From Nonomuraea polychroma (lineage in GTDB: Bacteria > Actinomycetota > Actinomycetes > Streptosporangiales > Streptosporangiaceae): a DNA stretch of 64,000 nucleotides. The translations under genes were made by a program, and so were the position numbers. Below the pieces are notes generated by a model. It was not told the origin of the DNA. It made no database searches and saw only the letters and a list, made by a program, of their open reading frames with translations. This document shows, one piece after another, positions 16,916 through 24,029 of the stretch (positions within the stretch are counted from its first letter, which is position 1; each line of letters opens with the position of its first letter). Location of the stretch: contig NZ_SAUN01000001.1 in assembly GCF_004011505.1 (NCBI RefSeq), forward strand, positions 6,351,501 to 6,415,500, given 5' to 3'.

Positions 16916-17515
16916 GTGACGTCAGGTTTCAGCCGATTAAGGCGTGAGGATCTTCTCAAGACGGCCTGCGAGGTGATCGCGGAGCAGGGGTTCGGCCACA
17001 CCAGGACCATCGACATCGCCAGAGCCGCCGGCGTCAGCCAGGCCCTCCTCTTCTACCATTTCGAGACCAAGGAACGGCTGTTCGCGCAGGCCTTCACGTA
17101 TGCGGCCCGCCTCCACATGAACGCGCTCGACGACATCGAACGCTCCACGGGCACACCGCACCAACGGCTGGTCACCCTGCTCAGGCTCTGCTCCCCCGCC
17201 ATCCCCACGGAAGGCTGGCGGTTGTGGATCGACGCCTGGGGCGAGGCGATGCGCAGCCCGGAGCTGGAAGAGATCTCGCGGCGCATCGACACGCAGGGCC
17301 GACTGCTGCTGCGCGCGATCATCGAGGCCGGCGTGGAGTGCGGCGAGTTCGACTGCGGCGACCCCGACGGGGCGGCGTGGCGGCTCTTCGCCCTCATCGA
17401 CGGGTTCGCGATCCAGACGCATGTGCATCCCAAAGCACTGTCGCGGCGGCGCGTCAACGTGCTCATCCGCGAGGCGGCGGCGCACGAGCTCGGGGTGCCG
17501 CCGGAAAAGCTGTGA
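16916..17515 (+). CDS. TetR-family transcriptional regulator
   Basis: A 199-residue one-component repressor. The helix-turn-helix is near the N-terminus (TRTIDIARAAGVSQALLFYHFETKERLF, with the family YxHFxxKExL pattern). The C-terminal ligand domain has no recognisable specificity. A palindrome just before its start suggests autoregulation, and the next gene on the same strand, an AurF-like oxygenase, has a related spaced inverted repeat over its -10 region, so it is the likeliest target; the divergent acyl-CoA operon 1.5 kb upstream is another possibility. Confidence 0.85.
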   Translation: MTSGFSRLRREDLLKTACEVIAEQGFGHTRTIDIARAAGVSQALLFYHFETKERLFAQAFTYAARLHMNALDDIERSTGTPHQRLVTLLRLCSPAIPTEGWRLWIDAWGEAMRSPELEEISRRIDTQGRLLLRAIIEAGVECGEFDCGDPDGAAWRLFALIDGFAIQTHVHPKALSRRRVNVLIREAAAHELGVPPEKL

Positions 17516-17528
17516 CGCCTCCCTTTCC

Positions 17529-17556
17529 GAGTTATTGGACGCTGCATACAATACTC
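17529..17556 (+). promoter_or_regulatory. Promoter with overlapping inverted repeat before the AurF-like gene
   Basis: A TACAAT -10 (17547-17552) lies 27 nt before the start, with a weak TTTCCG -35 at 17-nt spacing. GAGTTATTG (17529-17537) and CAATACTC (17549-17556) form an imperfect dyad (one extra T) covering the -10, as expected for a repressor site. Confidence 0.4.
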
Positions 17557-17578
17557 GGCAAGGAGAGGAGTGCACGCG

Positions 17579-18568
17579 ATGACACCTGCACCGAGCACAC
17601 CTGCACCGAGCTCTACTGCCGCCAGGGAACGCGACGAGCGGGTCGCGAACCGCAGCGCCTACGAAGCGGTCATCGAACGCCTCTCGAAGGCGTCGGTCGA
17701 CAAACACTGGGAGCCGTACCGGGACATCCCGTGGGACGATCCGGAGTTCCTGGTGGACCCTGCCGACCCGCGGTGGGAGCTGCCCGAGGTGGACAAGCTC
17801 GGCGGCCATCCCTGGTACCGCAGCCGTCCTCCGGAGGTGCGCGCCACGATCGGGTTGTGGCGGGTGGCCACCGCCATGAAGATCGGGCTGCAGTTCGAGA
17901 ACCTGCTCAAGCGCGGCCTGCTCAACTACGCCTACCGGTTGCCGAACGGGTCGCCCGAGTTCCGGTACGTCTACCACGAGACCATCGAAGAGGGACATCA
18001 CGGGATGATGTTCCAGGAGTTCGTGAACCGTACCGGTCTGCCGATCCGCGGCATGCCGGGGCCGCTGTCGGCGGTCGCCCAGGTGGCGCCGTGGATCCCG
18101 CTGATCTCGACCGAGCTGTTCTTCGTGTTCGTGCTGGGCGGCGAGGACCCGATCGACCACGTGCAGCGCAAGGTGCTGAAGGACGGCCGGGCGCACCACC
18201 CGCTCGAAGAGACGATCATGCGCATCCACATCGCGGAGGAGGCCAGGCACATCTCGTTCGCCCGGCACTACCTGCGTGACCGGGTGCCCCGGATGCCCGC
18301 GTACCGGCGCTTCATGCTCGGCATCGCCGCGCCGATCGTCCTCGGCGTGATGGCCCGCATCATGCTGGCGCCTCCGCTCGCGATGATCAAGCACTTCAGG
18401 ATCCCCTCGAACGTGGTCTCCGAGGTCTACCTGCGCAACACGGCCGCCAAGAACGAGATCCGCGAGTCCGTCGGCAAGACACGGGAGCTGTGCGCCGAGC
18501 TGGGGCTGGTCAACGCGCTCACCCGGCGGATCTGGCGAGCCATGGGGATCTGGGCGGATCCGCACTGA
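17579..18568 (+). CDS. AurF-like di-iron oxygenase
   Basis: About 329 residues of the di-iron oxygenase family related to p-aminobenzoate N-oxygenase AurF. Two carboxylate/His iron-ligand helices are visible: YHETIEEGHHGMMFQEF (about 140-156) and IHIAEEARHISFARHYL (about 220-236), giving the ExxH-type ligand sets. Such enzymes are ferritin-like and use O2; in this genomic setting the substrate could be an amine or a lipid, which the sequence does not reveal. AGGAG lies 8 nt before the ATG at 17579; a GTG three codons earlier is possible. Follows the TetR gene by 63 bp. Confidence 0.72.
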   Translation: MTPAPSTPAPSSTAARERDERVANRSAYEAVIERLSKASVDKHWEPYRDIPWDDPEFLVDPADPRWELPEVDKLGGHPWYRSRPPEVRATIGLWRVATAMKIGLQFENLLKRGLLNYAYRLPNGSPEFRYVYHETIEEGHHGMMFQEFVNRTGLPIRGMPGPLSAVAQVAPWIPLISTELFFVFVLGGEDPIDHVQRKVLKDGRAHHPLEETIMRIHIAEEARHISFARHYLRDRVPRMPAYRRFMLGIAAPIVLGVMARIMLAPPLAMIKHFRIPSNVVSEVYLRNTAAKNEIRESVGKTRELCAELGLVNALTRRIWRAMGIWADPH

Positions 18569-18578
18569 CCGGCTTGGC

Positions 18579-18602
18579 GCGTTCCGGGCCCGGCTGGGAC
18601 GC
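18579..18602. terminator. Possible bidirectional hairpin between convergent genes
   Basis: GCGTTCC (18579-18585) and GGGACGC (18596-18602) pair over 7 bp with one G-U, loop 10 nt, between the oxygenase and methyltransferase 3' ends. Confidence 0.4.
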
Positions 18603-18603
18603 C

Positions 18604-19368
18604 TCAGGCGGGGGCGCGCCTGGCGATCAGGACCTCCGTCGCCTCCACGTGCTCCCACCTGCCTGACGGGTTGCTCGCGAGCAGCGCTTTCCGCACCGCG
18701 TCGGTGAACGCCTCCAGCCGGTCGCCGAGGTGGGCGGGGGCGGAGAAGGAGTAGGACAGCTGCAGGCCGATCACGGCGTCCAGGTCATAGGCGAGGCGGC
18801 GCTCGTACACGGTCGAGCTCAGGTCCCGGAAGGGCGAGGTCGCCAGCACGTCGTGATGGTGCTCGCCGGTCGCCTGGTAGGAGTTCGTGGCCCTCATCGG
18901 GCCCAGGCCGAACTCCGCGCGTACCCGCCGCATCGTGGGCTCCCATGGGTCCTCGCCGGGATCGCGGCCAGGGCCGACGAGCGCCACGACGCCGTCCGGC
19001 GGGAGCAGCTCATCGAGTTCGGCCAGCACCGTCCTGCGGTCCATCCAGTGGAACGACCTGCCCATGACCACGTGGTCGAACGGCGGCAACGTGCGCAGCA
19101 TCGTGGAGTCGCCGCGCAACCAGCGGATGTCGGGCACCTCCGCGGCCAGGCGCCTGCCCTCGGCGAGCATCTCCTCGTCCGGGTCGACGGCCGTGACCTC
19201 CCGGACGTGGCGGGCCAGCGGGATCGCCACCGTTCCTGGACCGCAGCCGAGGTCGAGCACACTGCTGTCCGGGCCGAACGTGGTGGCCAGGTGCTCGATG
19301 GCCTGCTCGCCGTGGCCGGCCCGGTATCTGGCGTAATACGGCGCCGCGCCGCCGAACAGGTCGGTCAT
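18604..19368 (-). CDS. SAM-dependent class I methyltransferase
   Basis: A 254-residue protein with the SAM-binding glycine loop LDLGCGPGT, the acidic loop VDPDEEM about 20 residues on, and the GDSTMLRTLPPFDHVVMGRSFHWMD region of the methyltransferase type 11/25 group. Substrate unknown, small molecule likely. The start at 19368 is chosen because TATGGT lies 7 nt upstream (leaderless pattern); an ATG four codons earlier lies within that element. Divergent from copC. Confidence 0.82.
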   Translation of the reverse strand: MTDLFGGAAPYYARYRAGHGEQAIEHLATTFGPDSSVLDLGCGPGTVAIPLARHVREVTAVDPDEEMLAEGRRLAAEVPDIRWLRGDSTMLRTLPPFDHVVMGRSFHWMDRRTVLAELDELLPPDGVVALVGPGRDPGEDPWEPTMRRVRAEFGLGPMRATNSYQATGEHHHDVLATSPFRDLSSTVYERRLAYDLDAVIGLQLSYSFSAPAHLGDRLEAFTDAVRKALLASNPSGRWEHVEATEVLIARRAPA

Positions 19369-19375
19369 GGGTGGC

Positions 19376-19381
19376 ACCATA
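19376..19381 (-). promoter_or_regulatory. Leaderless-type -10 element for the methyltransferase
   Basis: TATGGT, 7 nt before the ATG at 19368. Confidence 0.5.
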
Positions 19382-19390
19382 TACGGGTTC

Positions 19391-19409
19391 GGGACACGTC
19401 AGATGTCCC
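19391..19409. promoter_or_regulatory. Inverted repeat between methyltransferase and copC
   Basis: GGGACA-N7-TGTCCC, perfect 6-bp arms, 44 bp before the copC start and next to the -10 of the divergent methyltransferase. Candidate operator for either gene; if copper-responsive, the same word should precede other copper genes in the genome. Confidence 0.4.
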
Positions 19410-19452
19410 AGCGGTTTGGTTCGGAAGTTCGTTCGACGGAAGGCTTCAGCTT

Positions 19453-20193
19453 TTGAGGCGGCTACTGATGGTCCTGCTGCTCGCCTGCGTCGCGGTGGGG
19501 CTCCTCCCGCCCGCCGCCCACGCGCACAACGTGCTGATCGGCAGCGATCCCAAGGACGGGGCCACGCTGACGGCCTCGCCCGAGCGGGTGACGCTGCTGT
19601 TCGACCAGGCGGTGCGGCAGGGGTACGCGCAGGTGGGCGTGACGGGGGCGGACGGGTCCGCGTGGGCCGACGGGGAGGCGGTGGTCGCCGCCGAGCGCGT
19701 GTCCGTGAAGGTCAAGCCGTTGCCGGCCGGGGGGTCGTACGTGGTGGGGTACCGGATCCTGTCGGCCGACGGCCATCCGGTGACCGGGAAGATCACCTTC
19801 AGGCTGACCGCGGACGCCTCTGGTCAACCGTCCCCCAGCTCCGCCGCCACTGCACCCGGAACCACCGCCGGCGAGATCCCCCAGAGCTCCGGCGCCGACG
19901 CGTCCGGGGCCGGCACCGGGGAGGTCGCCGGAGACTCCAGCGCGGAGGCCACTGAGGCGGCGGCGAACGGCGGGGCCGGGATGGCCGTGGTGTGGATCGT
20001 GGGCGCGCTGCTGGTACTGGCCGCAGGCACGGCCGTGGCCCTACGCCGCGCTCCTTCGCCCCGCACCGCCCCGACCAGCCTCACCGCCCCGACCGGCCTC
20101 ACCGCCACCGCTCCGGGCGGCGAAGCCTACGCACCGGGTGGCAAGCCCGATGAGGCGGCGGGCGACGTGCAGGTGCCTAGGAGGCGGTCGTGA
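19453..20193 (+). CDS. copC: CopC-domain periplasmic-type copper-binding protein with C-terminal membrane anchor
   Basis: A 246-residue secreted protein: signal peptide (about 1-27, cleavage after AHA) leaving His at the new N-terminus, as in CopC proteins where the amino-terminal His binds Cu(II); the partner His is in SADGHPVTG. A Ser/Ala/Thr/Pro-rich spacer follows, then one membrane helix (AVVWIVGALLVLAAGTAVAL) and a short tail, so the protein is probably tethered outside the membrane. TTG at 19453 is preferred because GGAAGG lies 8 nt before it and it supplies the basic residues of the signal peptide; ATG 19468 is the alternative. Overlaps copD by 4 bp. Confidence 0.85.
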   Translation: MRRLLMVLLLACVAVGLLPPAAHAHNVLIGSDPKDGATLTASPERVTLLFDQAVRQGYAQVGVTGADGSAWADGEAVVAAERVSVKVKPLPAGGSYVVGYRILSADGHPVTGKITFRLTADASGQPSPSSAATAPGTTAGEIPQSSGADASGAGTGEVAGDSSAEATEAAANGGAGMAVVWIVGALLVLAAGTAVALRRAPSPRTAPTSLTAPTGLTATAPGGEAYAPGGKPDEAAGDVQVPRRRS

Positions 20194-21221
20194 CGGTCAG
20201 TGCTCCGCCTCTCCCCCGCGAGCGCGTCGGCGGCCGGCTGGTGGCCGGCGGGTTCGGGGTGTGCGCCGTCGTCGCGGCCGTGGCGGCGAGTTCGTTCACC
20301 GGTCAGGAGCCGGTGCCCGGCATTCCCCTGCCGGGTCCCCTCGTGTCGGCGGGCCTGCCGATCGTCCGGGTCCTGCTCGACGTGGCCGCCGTGGCGGTGG
20401 TCGGGCTCAGTCTGCTGCCGAAGCTGCTCGGGTTCGACGACCCCGAGCGTACGGAGCCGGTACTGCTCAGGGTGCGGCCGCTGGCCGTCATGGCCGCCTG
20501 GGCGTGGGCGATCTGCGCCTTGCTGACGATCGTGTTCCAGACGGCGGAGCTGAACCCGGGTGCTGTGCCGACGTTCGGGATGATCGCCGCATATGTCGGC
20601 GATGTCGGCACAGGCCAGGGCCTGCTGTTCAGTGCCGCATGCGCGCTGGCGGCGGCCGGCATCGGGCTGATGGCGGTGCGGTTCGGCGAGAAGGTGCCGG
20701 CCGAACTGCGGGTGATCGTGGCGCTGTTCGGGTTGCTGCCGATCCCCGTCACCGGGCACGCCGTGAACTCGGTCTGGCACGACCCCATCATGGTCTCGAT
20801 GGAGATCCACGTGATGGGCGCGGCGGCGTGGACCGGCGGGCTGGTGGCGACGGCCGTGTTCCTGGCGCCGCACAGGGAGCTCCTGGCCGTGGTGCTGCCG
20901 AAGTTCTCCAGGATGGCGACGGTGTGCCTGCTCCTGGTAGGCCTGTCAGGTCTGATCACCGGGCTGGGCACGATGGCGCTGACGCCGGGTGTGACGTTGC
21001 CCGGCGCGATCGTGACCAGCCCGTACGGAGTGCTGGTGGTGGTCAAGACGGTGCTGGTGGCGGCGTTGGTGCCGCTGGCCGCGCACATCCGGTTCCGTCT
21101 GCTCCCCGCCGTACGCCAGGGCCGGCCCACCGCCCTGGTGGGGTGGGCGGCGGCCGAGGCGTCCGTGATGGGACTGGCTTACGGGGTGGCGGTGGCGATC
21201 ACGCGGGCCTCCATCGTCTGA
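20190..21221 (+). CDS. copD: CopD-domain copper transport membrane protein
   Basis: A 343-residue integral membrane protein with about eight helices and the CopD-type segment MEIHVMGAAAWTGGLVATAVFL, containing the conserved His. It is thought to move copper across the membrane in concert with CopC. Starts at GTG overlapping the copC stop (GTGA), so the two are translationally coupled. Its 3' end overlaps by 43 bp the end of a convergent membrane-protein gene with repeated Asp/His motifs, which may belong to the same copper theme. Confidence 0.85.
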   Translation: MTVSAPPLPRERVGGRLVAGGFGVCAVVAAVAASSFTGQEPVPGIPLPGPLVSAGLPIVRVLLDVAAVAVVGLSLLPKLLGFDDPERTEPVLLRVRPLAVMAAWAWAICALLTIVFQTAELNPGAVPTFGMIAAYVGDVGTGQGLLFSAACALAAAGIGLMAVRFGEKVPAELRVIVALFGLLPIPVTGHAVNSVWHDPIMVSMEIHVMGAAAWTGGLVATAVFLAPHRELLAVVLPKFSRMATVCLLLVGLSGLITGLGTMALTPGVTLPGAIVTSPYGVLVVVKTVLVAALVPLAAHIRFRLLPAVRQGRPTALVGWAAAEASVMGLAYGVAVAITRASIV

Positions 21222-22357
21222 CGGTCGCGTCTCTGCGCGATCCACTCGACGGCCAGCCAAGCGGCCAGCAGGCCGAGCCCGGCCCAGAGGGCGGACGACG
21301 TGGCCAGGGGAGGCGCGCCCAGCAGCCCGTCCTGGCCCGTGGCGGCGCCGTACACCGGACCCATGACCGCGCTCTGCGCCATCAGCGTGCCGTACGCGGC
21401 GGCGGTGGCGCCGACGGCTCCCAGGACGGCGCGCGCCACCGGCATCCGTACCAGGAATGCGACGTCGACCAGGAGCCCGGCCACGATCAAGAAGAACGGC
21501 ACCGCCGACGGCGGGAACCCGGTGAACGTCAGCAGCGGCCAGATCAGCGTCCTGAACCCCACGTAGCCGGCGGCCACGAGGGTGGCCGCGCCGAACCTGC
21601 CGACGAGTAACCGCGCCACGACCAGCACCGACACCCCGGCCACCACCGCGTAGACCGGGTAGAGGAAGTCCGGCACGGGCAGGGCGAAGGCGGTCATCAT
21701 CATCCGGTCCACCGGCCGTCCCATCTGGTCGGCGGCGAACTGGAGCAGGATCGGCTCGGCGTAGGTGGCCCCGTTGTCCCAGGCGCCGATCGACAGGATG
21801 CCGTATTCCTGGTGCTGCTCGGGGAAGTGCACGTTTTCCAGGAAGAACGCGAAGAACGCCCCCAACACGACCGTACGTTCCCTGCCCGGGGGTGCTCCCA
21901 TGAACCAGCCGCGGATCACCCCGGCGATCATGAAGAACGTTCCAACGTACAACATGATGTGCGACGGGCTCCACGAGGTGATGTCGAGCCCGTTGACGCG
22001 GTGGTTGATCAGGTCGAGCGGGACCGCGACGAGGAAGATCCCGGTGCCCCACTGGATCGTCCTGAGCGCGACCTTGTCGACGCCGTAGCCGGTGTAGCCG
22101 TGGATGATCGTCAGTGCGAGTGCGAGGGCCGTGCCGGCGGAGTTGAGCAGGTGCGGCGGGGCGAGGTCGTCACGCAGCCACTTGAAGTGCCACGAGACGT
22201 CCCAGGCCGAGCCGAGCACCTTGAGCGTGAACGCCCCCAGCCAGCCGAAGTAGAGCACTCTGAACAGGTCCTGCGGCGTCTCGCGCCCCGCCTGGCCTCT
22301 GGTCCAGTACGGCAAGGCCCACTCTGCGGCCTTCTTGAACGATGCTGGAGACTTCAC
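21179..22357 (-). CDS. Polytopic membrane protein with duplicated D-x3-H...D...H motif
   Basis: About 392 residues and some ten membrane helices; I do not recognise a named family. Two similar blocks follow each other: WDVSWH ... DD ... PPHLL (D53, H57, D64, H69) and LDLINH ... LD ... SPSHIM (D115, H119, D125, H133), each followed by a hydrophobic helix, which suggests an internal duplication. A third His pair (ENVHFPEQHQE, H177 and H182) comes later. Clustered Asp/His near membrane surfaces fit a metal site, and the gene converges with copC-copD. Start uncertain: GTG 22357 has TAAGAT 8 nt upstream; ATG 22378 lies inside a long inverted repeat. Confidence 0.7.
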   Translation of the reverse strand: MKSPASFKKAAEWALPYWTRGQAGRETPQDLFRVLYFGWLGAFTLKVLGSAWDVSWHFKWLRDDLAPPHLLNSAGTALALALTIIHGYTGYGVDKVALRTIQWGTGIFLVAVPLDLINHRVNGLDITSWSPSHIMLYVGTFFMIAGVIRGWFMGAPPGRERTVVLGAFFAFFLENVHFPEQHQEYGILSIGAWDNGATYAEPILLQFAADQMGRPVDRMMMTAFALPVPDFLYPVYAVVAGVSVLVVARLLVGRFGAATLVAAGYVGFRTLIWPLLTFTGFPPSAVPFFLIVAGLLVDVAFLVRMPVARAVLGAVGATAAAYGTLMAQSAVMGPVYGAATGQDGLLGAPPLATSSALWAGLGLLAAWLAVEWIAQRRDRQTMEARVIATATP

Positions 22358-22365
22358 GGGAACGA

Positions 22366-22371
22366 ATCTTA
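22366..22371 (-). promoter_or_regulatory. Leaderless-type -10 element for the duplicated-motif membrane protein
   Basis: TAAGAT, 8 nt before the GTG at 22357. Confidence 0.4.
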
Positions 22372-22403
22372 CGGTCATCGCGGGGCCGGTCTGCGATGAC
22401 CGT
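22371..22403. terminator. 11-bp perfect inverted repeat (terminator and/or operator)
   Basis: ACGGTCATCGC (22371-22381) and GCGATGACCGT (22393-22403) flank an 11-nt centre. The right arm abuts the stop codon of the methyltransferase (22404-22406) and the left arm touches the -10 of the next gene, so it can be that gene's operator, the methyltransferase terminator, or both. Confidence 0.55.
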
Positions 22404-23201
22404 TCAGGTAGCCGGGGCGGCGGCTCGCAACGAGTACATGAGAGGGATCTTGGGCGCGCCATCCGGCAGGCGGTAGCCGGTGCCGTCGTCGGCCAACGTG
22501 GCGAAGCGGCGGAAGAGCGTGCGATCGTGCTCGTGCACGAACTCCACCCGCAGCCCGGCCGCCGCCACCGCGCTGACGACCTCGCCGAGACCGTGCTGGA
22601 ACTGCACGGAGGTCCGGTGCTCGGCCAGCTCGCCGCCGGTGTAGGTGTACGGCTCCTCCCAGACCTGTGGGCCACGGGCGAAGTAGTCGTGGGTGACCTT
22701 GGTGCCGGTCTCGTCGTCCAGGATGTCGGCGAACGGGTGGAACTCCGCGAGGTAGAGGAACCCGCCAGGCTTGAGGAGCGCGGCGACCGTCTCGGCCCAC
22801 CGGGTGAGGTCGGGGAGCCACACCAGGGCGCCGATGCCGGTGTAGACGACGTCGTAGGTCTCGCCGAGCGCCTCGGCCGCGTCGTAGACGTCAGCGGTGA
22901 CGAACCTCGCCCGGATGCCGCACCCGGCCGCGATCCGCCTGGCCTGGTCGATGGCGGCGGGCGAGAAGTCGAGACCGGTAACCTCGGCGCCGAGCCTGGC
23001 CCAGGAGAGCGTGTCCAGGCCGAAGTGGCACTGCAGGTGCGCCAGGCGGCGGCCGGACACGTCGCCCACCTCCGCGACCTCGAACGGCCTCAGAACGCTC
23101 CGGCCGCTCGCCGTGAAGTCCTCGACGTCGTAGAAGGCGCTGCTGACGTGGATGGGGACGCGCGCGTTCCAGTTGGCCCTGTTCGTCTCGAGGTAATCCA
23201 T
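22404..23201 (-). CDS. SAM-dependent class I methyltransferase
   Basis: A 265-residue protein beginning MDYLETNRANWNARVPIH, an opening typical of actinobacterial class I methyltransferases. The SAM loop region is LAHLQCHFGLDTLSWARLGA (degenerate LxLxCGxG, here QCHFGLDT), followed by VTGLDFSPAAI (acidic loop). Substrate unknown. TACGCT lies 8 nt before the ATG, again leaderless. Ends at a strong inverted repeat. Confidence 0.82.
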   Translation of the reverse strand: MDYLETNRANWNARVPIHVSSAFYDVEDFTASGRSVLRPFEVAEVGDVSGRRLAHLQCHFGLDTLSWARLGAEVTGLDFSPAAIDQARRIAAGCGIRARFVTADVYDAAEALGETYDVVYTGIGALVWLPDLTRWAETVAALLKPGGFLYLAEFHPFADILDDETGTKVTHDYFARGPQVWEEPYTYTGGELAEHRTSVQFQHGLGEVVSAVAAAGLRVEFVHEHDRTLFRRFATLADDGTGYRLPDGAPKIPLMYSLRAAAPAT

Positions 23202-23209
23202 GGCGCCCG

Positions 23210-23215
23210 AGCGTA
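23210..23215 (-). promoter_or_regulatory. Leaderless-type -10 element for the methyltransferase
   Basis: TACGCT, 8 nt before the ATG at 23201. Confidence 0.45.
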
Positions 23216-23247
23216 AAGGAGGGGCGGATCAGGGCGCCTCCGGTTAT

Positions 23248-23432
23248 TCATCGGGGGCGCAGGCGTACGGGGAGGTGTTTGAGTCCGTAGTTGGACGTAG
23301 GCGGCTCGGGGCGCCCGCGAGTTCGACGTCCCAGGAGAGCAGCTCACTGAAGATCGCGTGGAACTGGGCGCGGGCCAGGTGGGGCGCCGAGGCAGAAGTG
23401 CGGGCCGAAGCCGAAGCTGACGTGGTCGTTCG
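23248..23432 (-). pseudogene. Cytochrome P450 C-terminal relic
   Basis: On the minus strand the heme-binding signature PNDHVSFGFGPHFCLGA is readable from about 23432. After an extra C in the CCCC run the downstream family sequence HLARAQFHAIFSELL...DVELAG continues in a second frame, and the usual ending NYGLKHLPVRLRPR with stop (23248-23250) is in a third. Only about 60 residues remain of a protein that would be about 400 long; no substrate-binding or oxygen-binding helices are left. A decayed remnant between the methyltransferase and the thioesterase. Confidence 0.72.
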
Positions 23433-23511
23433 GGTGCGGGACTCTTCCCACTTGTCCACAGGACGGTTGCTCCGCGGCTCGCGGGGGCGGCCGGGCGTGC
23501 ATGATGAGCGC

Positions 23512-23919
23512 GTGACTCCCGAAGACGCAGAGGCGATGCTCCAGGACTACTTCGCCCCCTGGATCCAGCAGCTCGGATTGCTCGTGGAGGAGGTGGGCGA
23601 GCGCCATACGGTCGTGCGGCTGCCGTGGTCCGACGACCTGGCACGCGAGGGCGGCGGGCTGTCCGGCCAGGCGATGATGGCGGCCGCCGACACGGCCACG
23701 GCGCTCGCCATCGCCTCGGCTCGGGGCGAGTTCGTGCCGATGACCACGGTGCAGCAGTCCACGACGTTCCAGCGGCCCGTGGTGGGCAAGGACGTGCTGA
23801 TCGACGTCCGCATCACGAAACTGGGGCGCACCCTGGCCTTCTCGGAGATCACGCTCACGGCCGAGGGCAGCGCGGAGACGGCCGCCCGCGCCACGGCGGT
23901 CTACGCCATCCTGGGCTGA
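23512..23919 (+). CDS. Hotdog-fold thioesterase (PaaI-like)
   Basis: A 135-residue single-domain hotdog protein. The region REGGGLSGQAMMAAADTATALAIAS is the central helix with the family pattern (G-x-x-x-A-x-x-D), and VQQSTTFQRPVVGKDVLID forms the following strands. It would hydrolyse an acyl-CoA or aryl-CoA thioester. Start at the GTG at 23512, with CATGAT 6 nt upstream and no Shine-Dalgarno site; in-frame sequence before it overlaps the P450 relic and is not protein-like. Confidence 0.78.
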   Translation: MTPEDAEAMLQDYFAPWIQQLGLLVEEVGERHTVVRLPWSDDLAREGGGLSGQAMMAAADTATALAIASARGEFVPMTTVQQSTTFQRPVVGKDVLIDVRITKLGRTLAFSEITLTAEGSAETAARATAVYAILG

Positions 23920-24016
23920 CGTTGTGATCTTCGCGATTTCGCAGCTCAACAGCATCGGACGGCACACGGGCGACGCGGCGGCGAGCTCGTCTCAGGGATC
24001 TCTCAGGTGCGGAAAG

Positions 24017-24022
24017 TAGGCT
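24017..24022 (+). promoter_or_regulatory. Leaderless-type -10 element for the hydrolase-ABC fusion
   Basis: TAGGCT, 7 nt before the ATG at 24030. Confidence 0.5.
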
Positions 24023-24029
24023 CCTCGTC

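Noticed and set aside
16916-18568. Horizontally acquired island
   Set aside because: GC content and codon use look like the surroundings, and no integrase, tRNA or flanking direct repeat is present.
19431-19447. LexA/SOS box before copC
   Set aside because: GTTCG words are present but do not form the actinobacterial TCGAAC-N4-GTTCGA dyad.
18730-19452. Upstream extension of the copC frame
   Set aside because: It is antisense to the methyltransferase gene and would remove the signal peptide from the N-terminus; the TTG at 19453 has a ribosome binding site.
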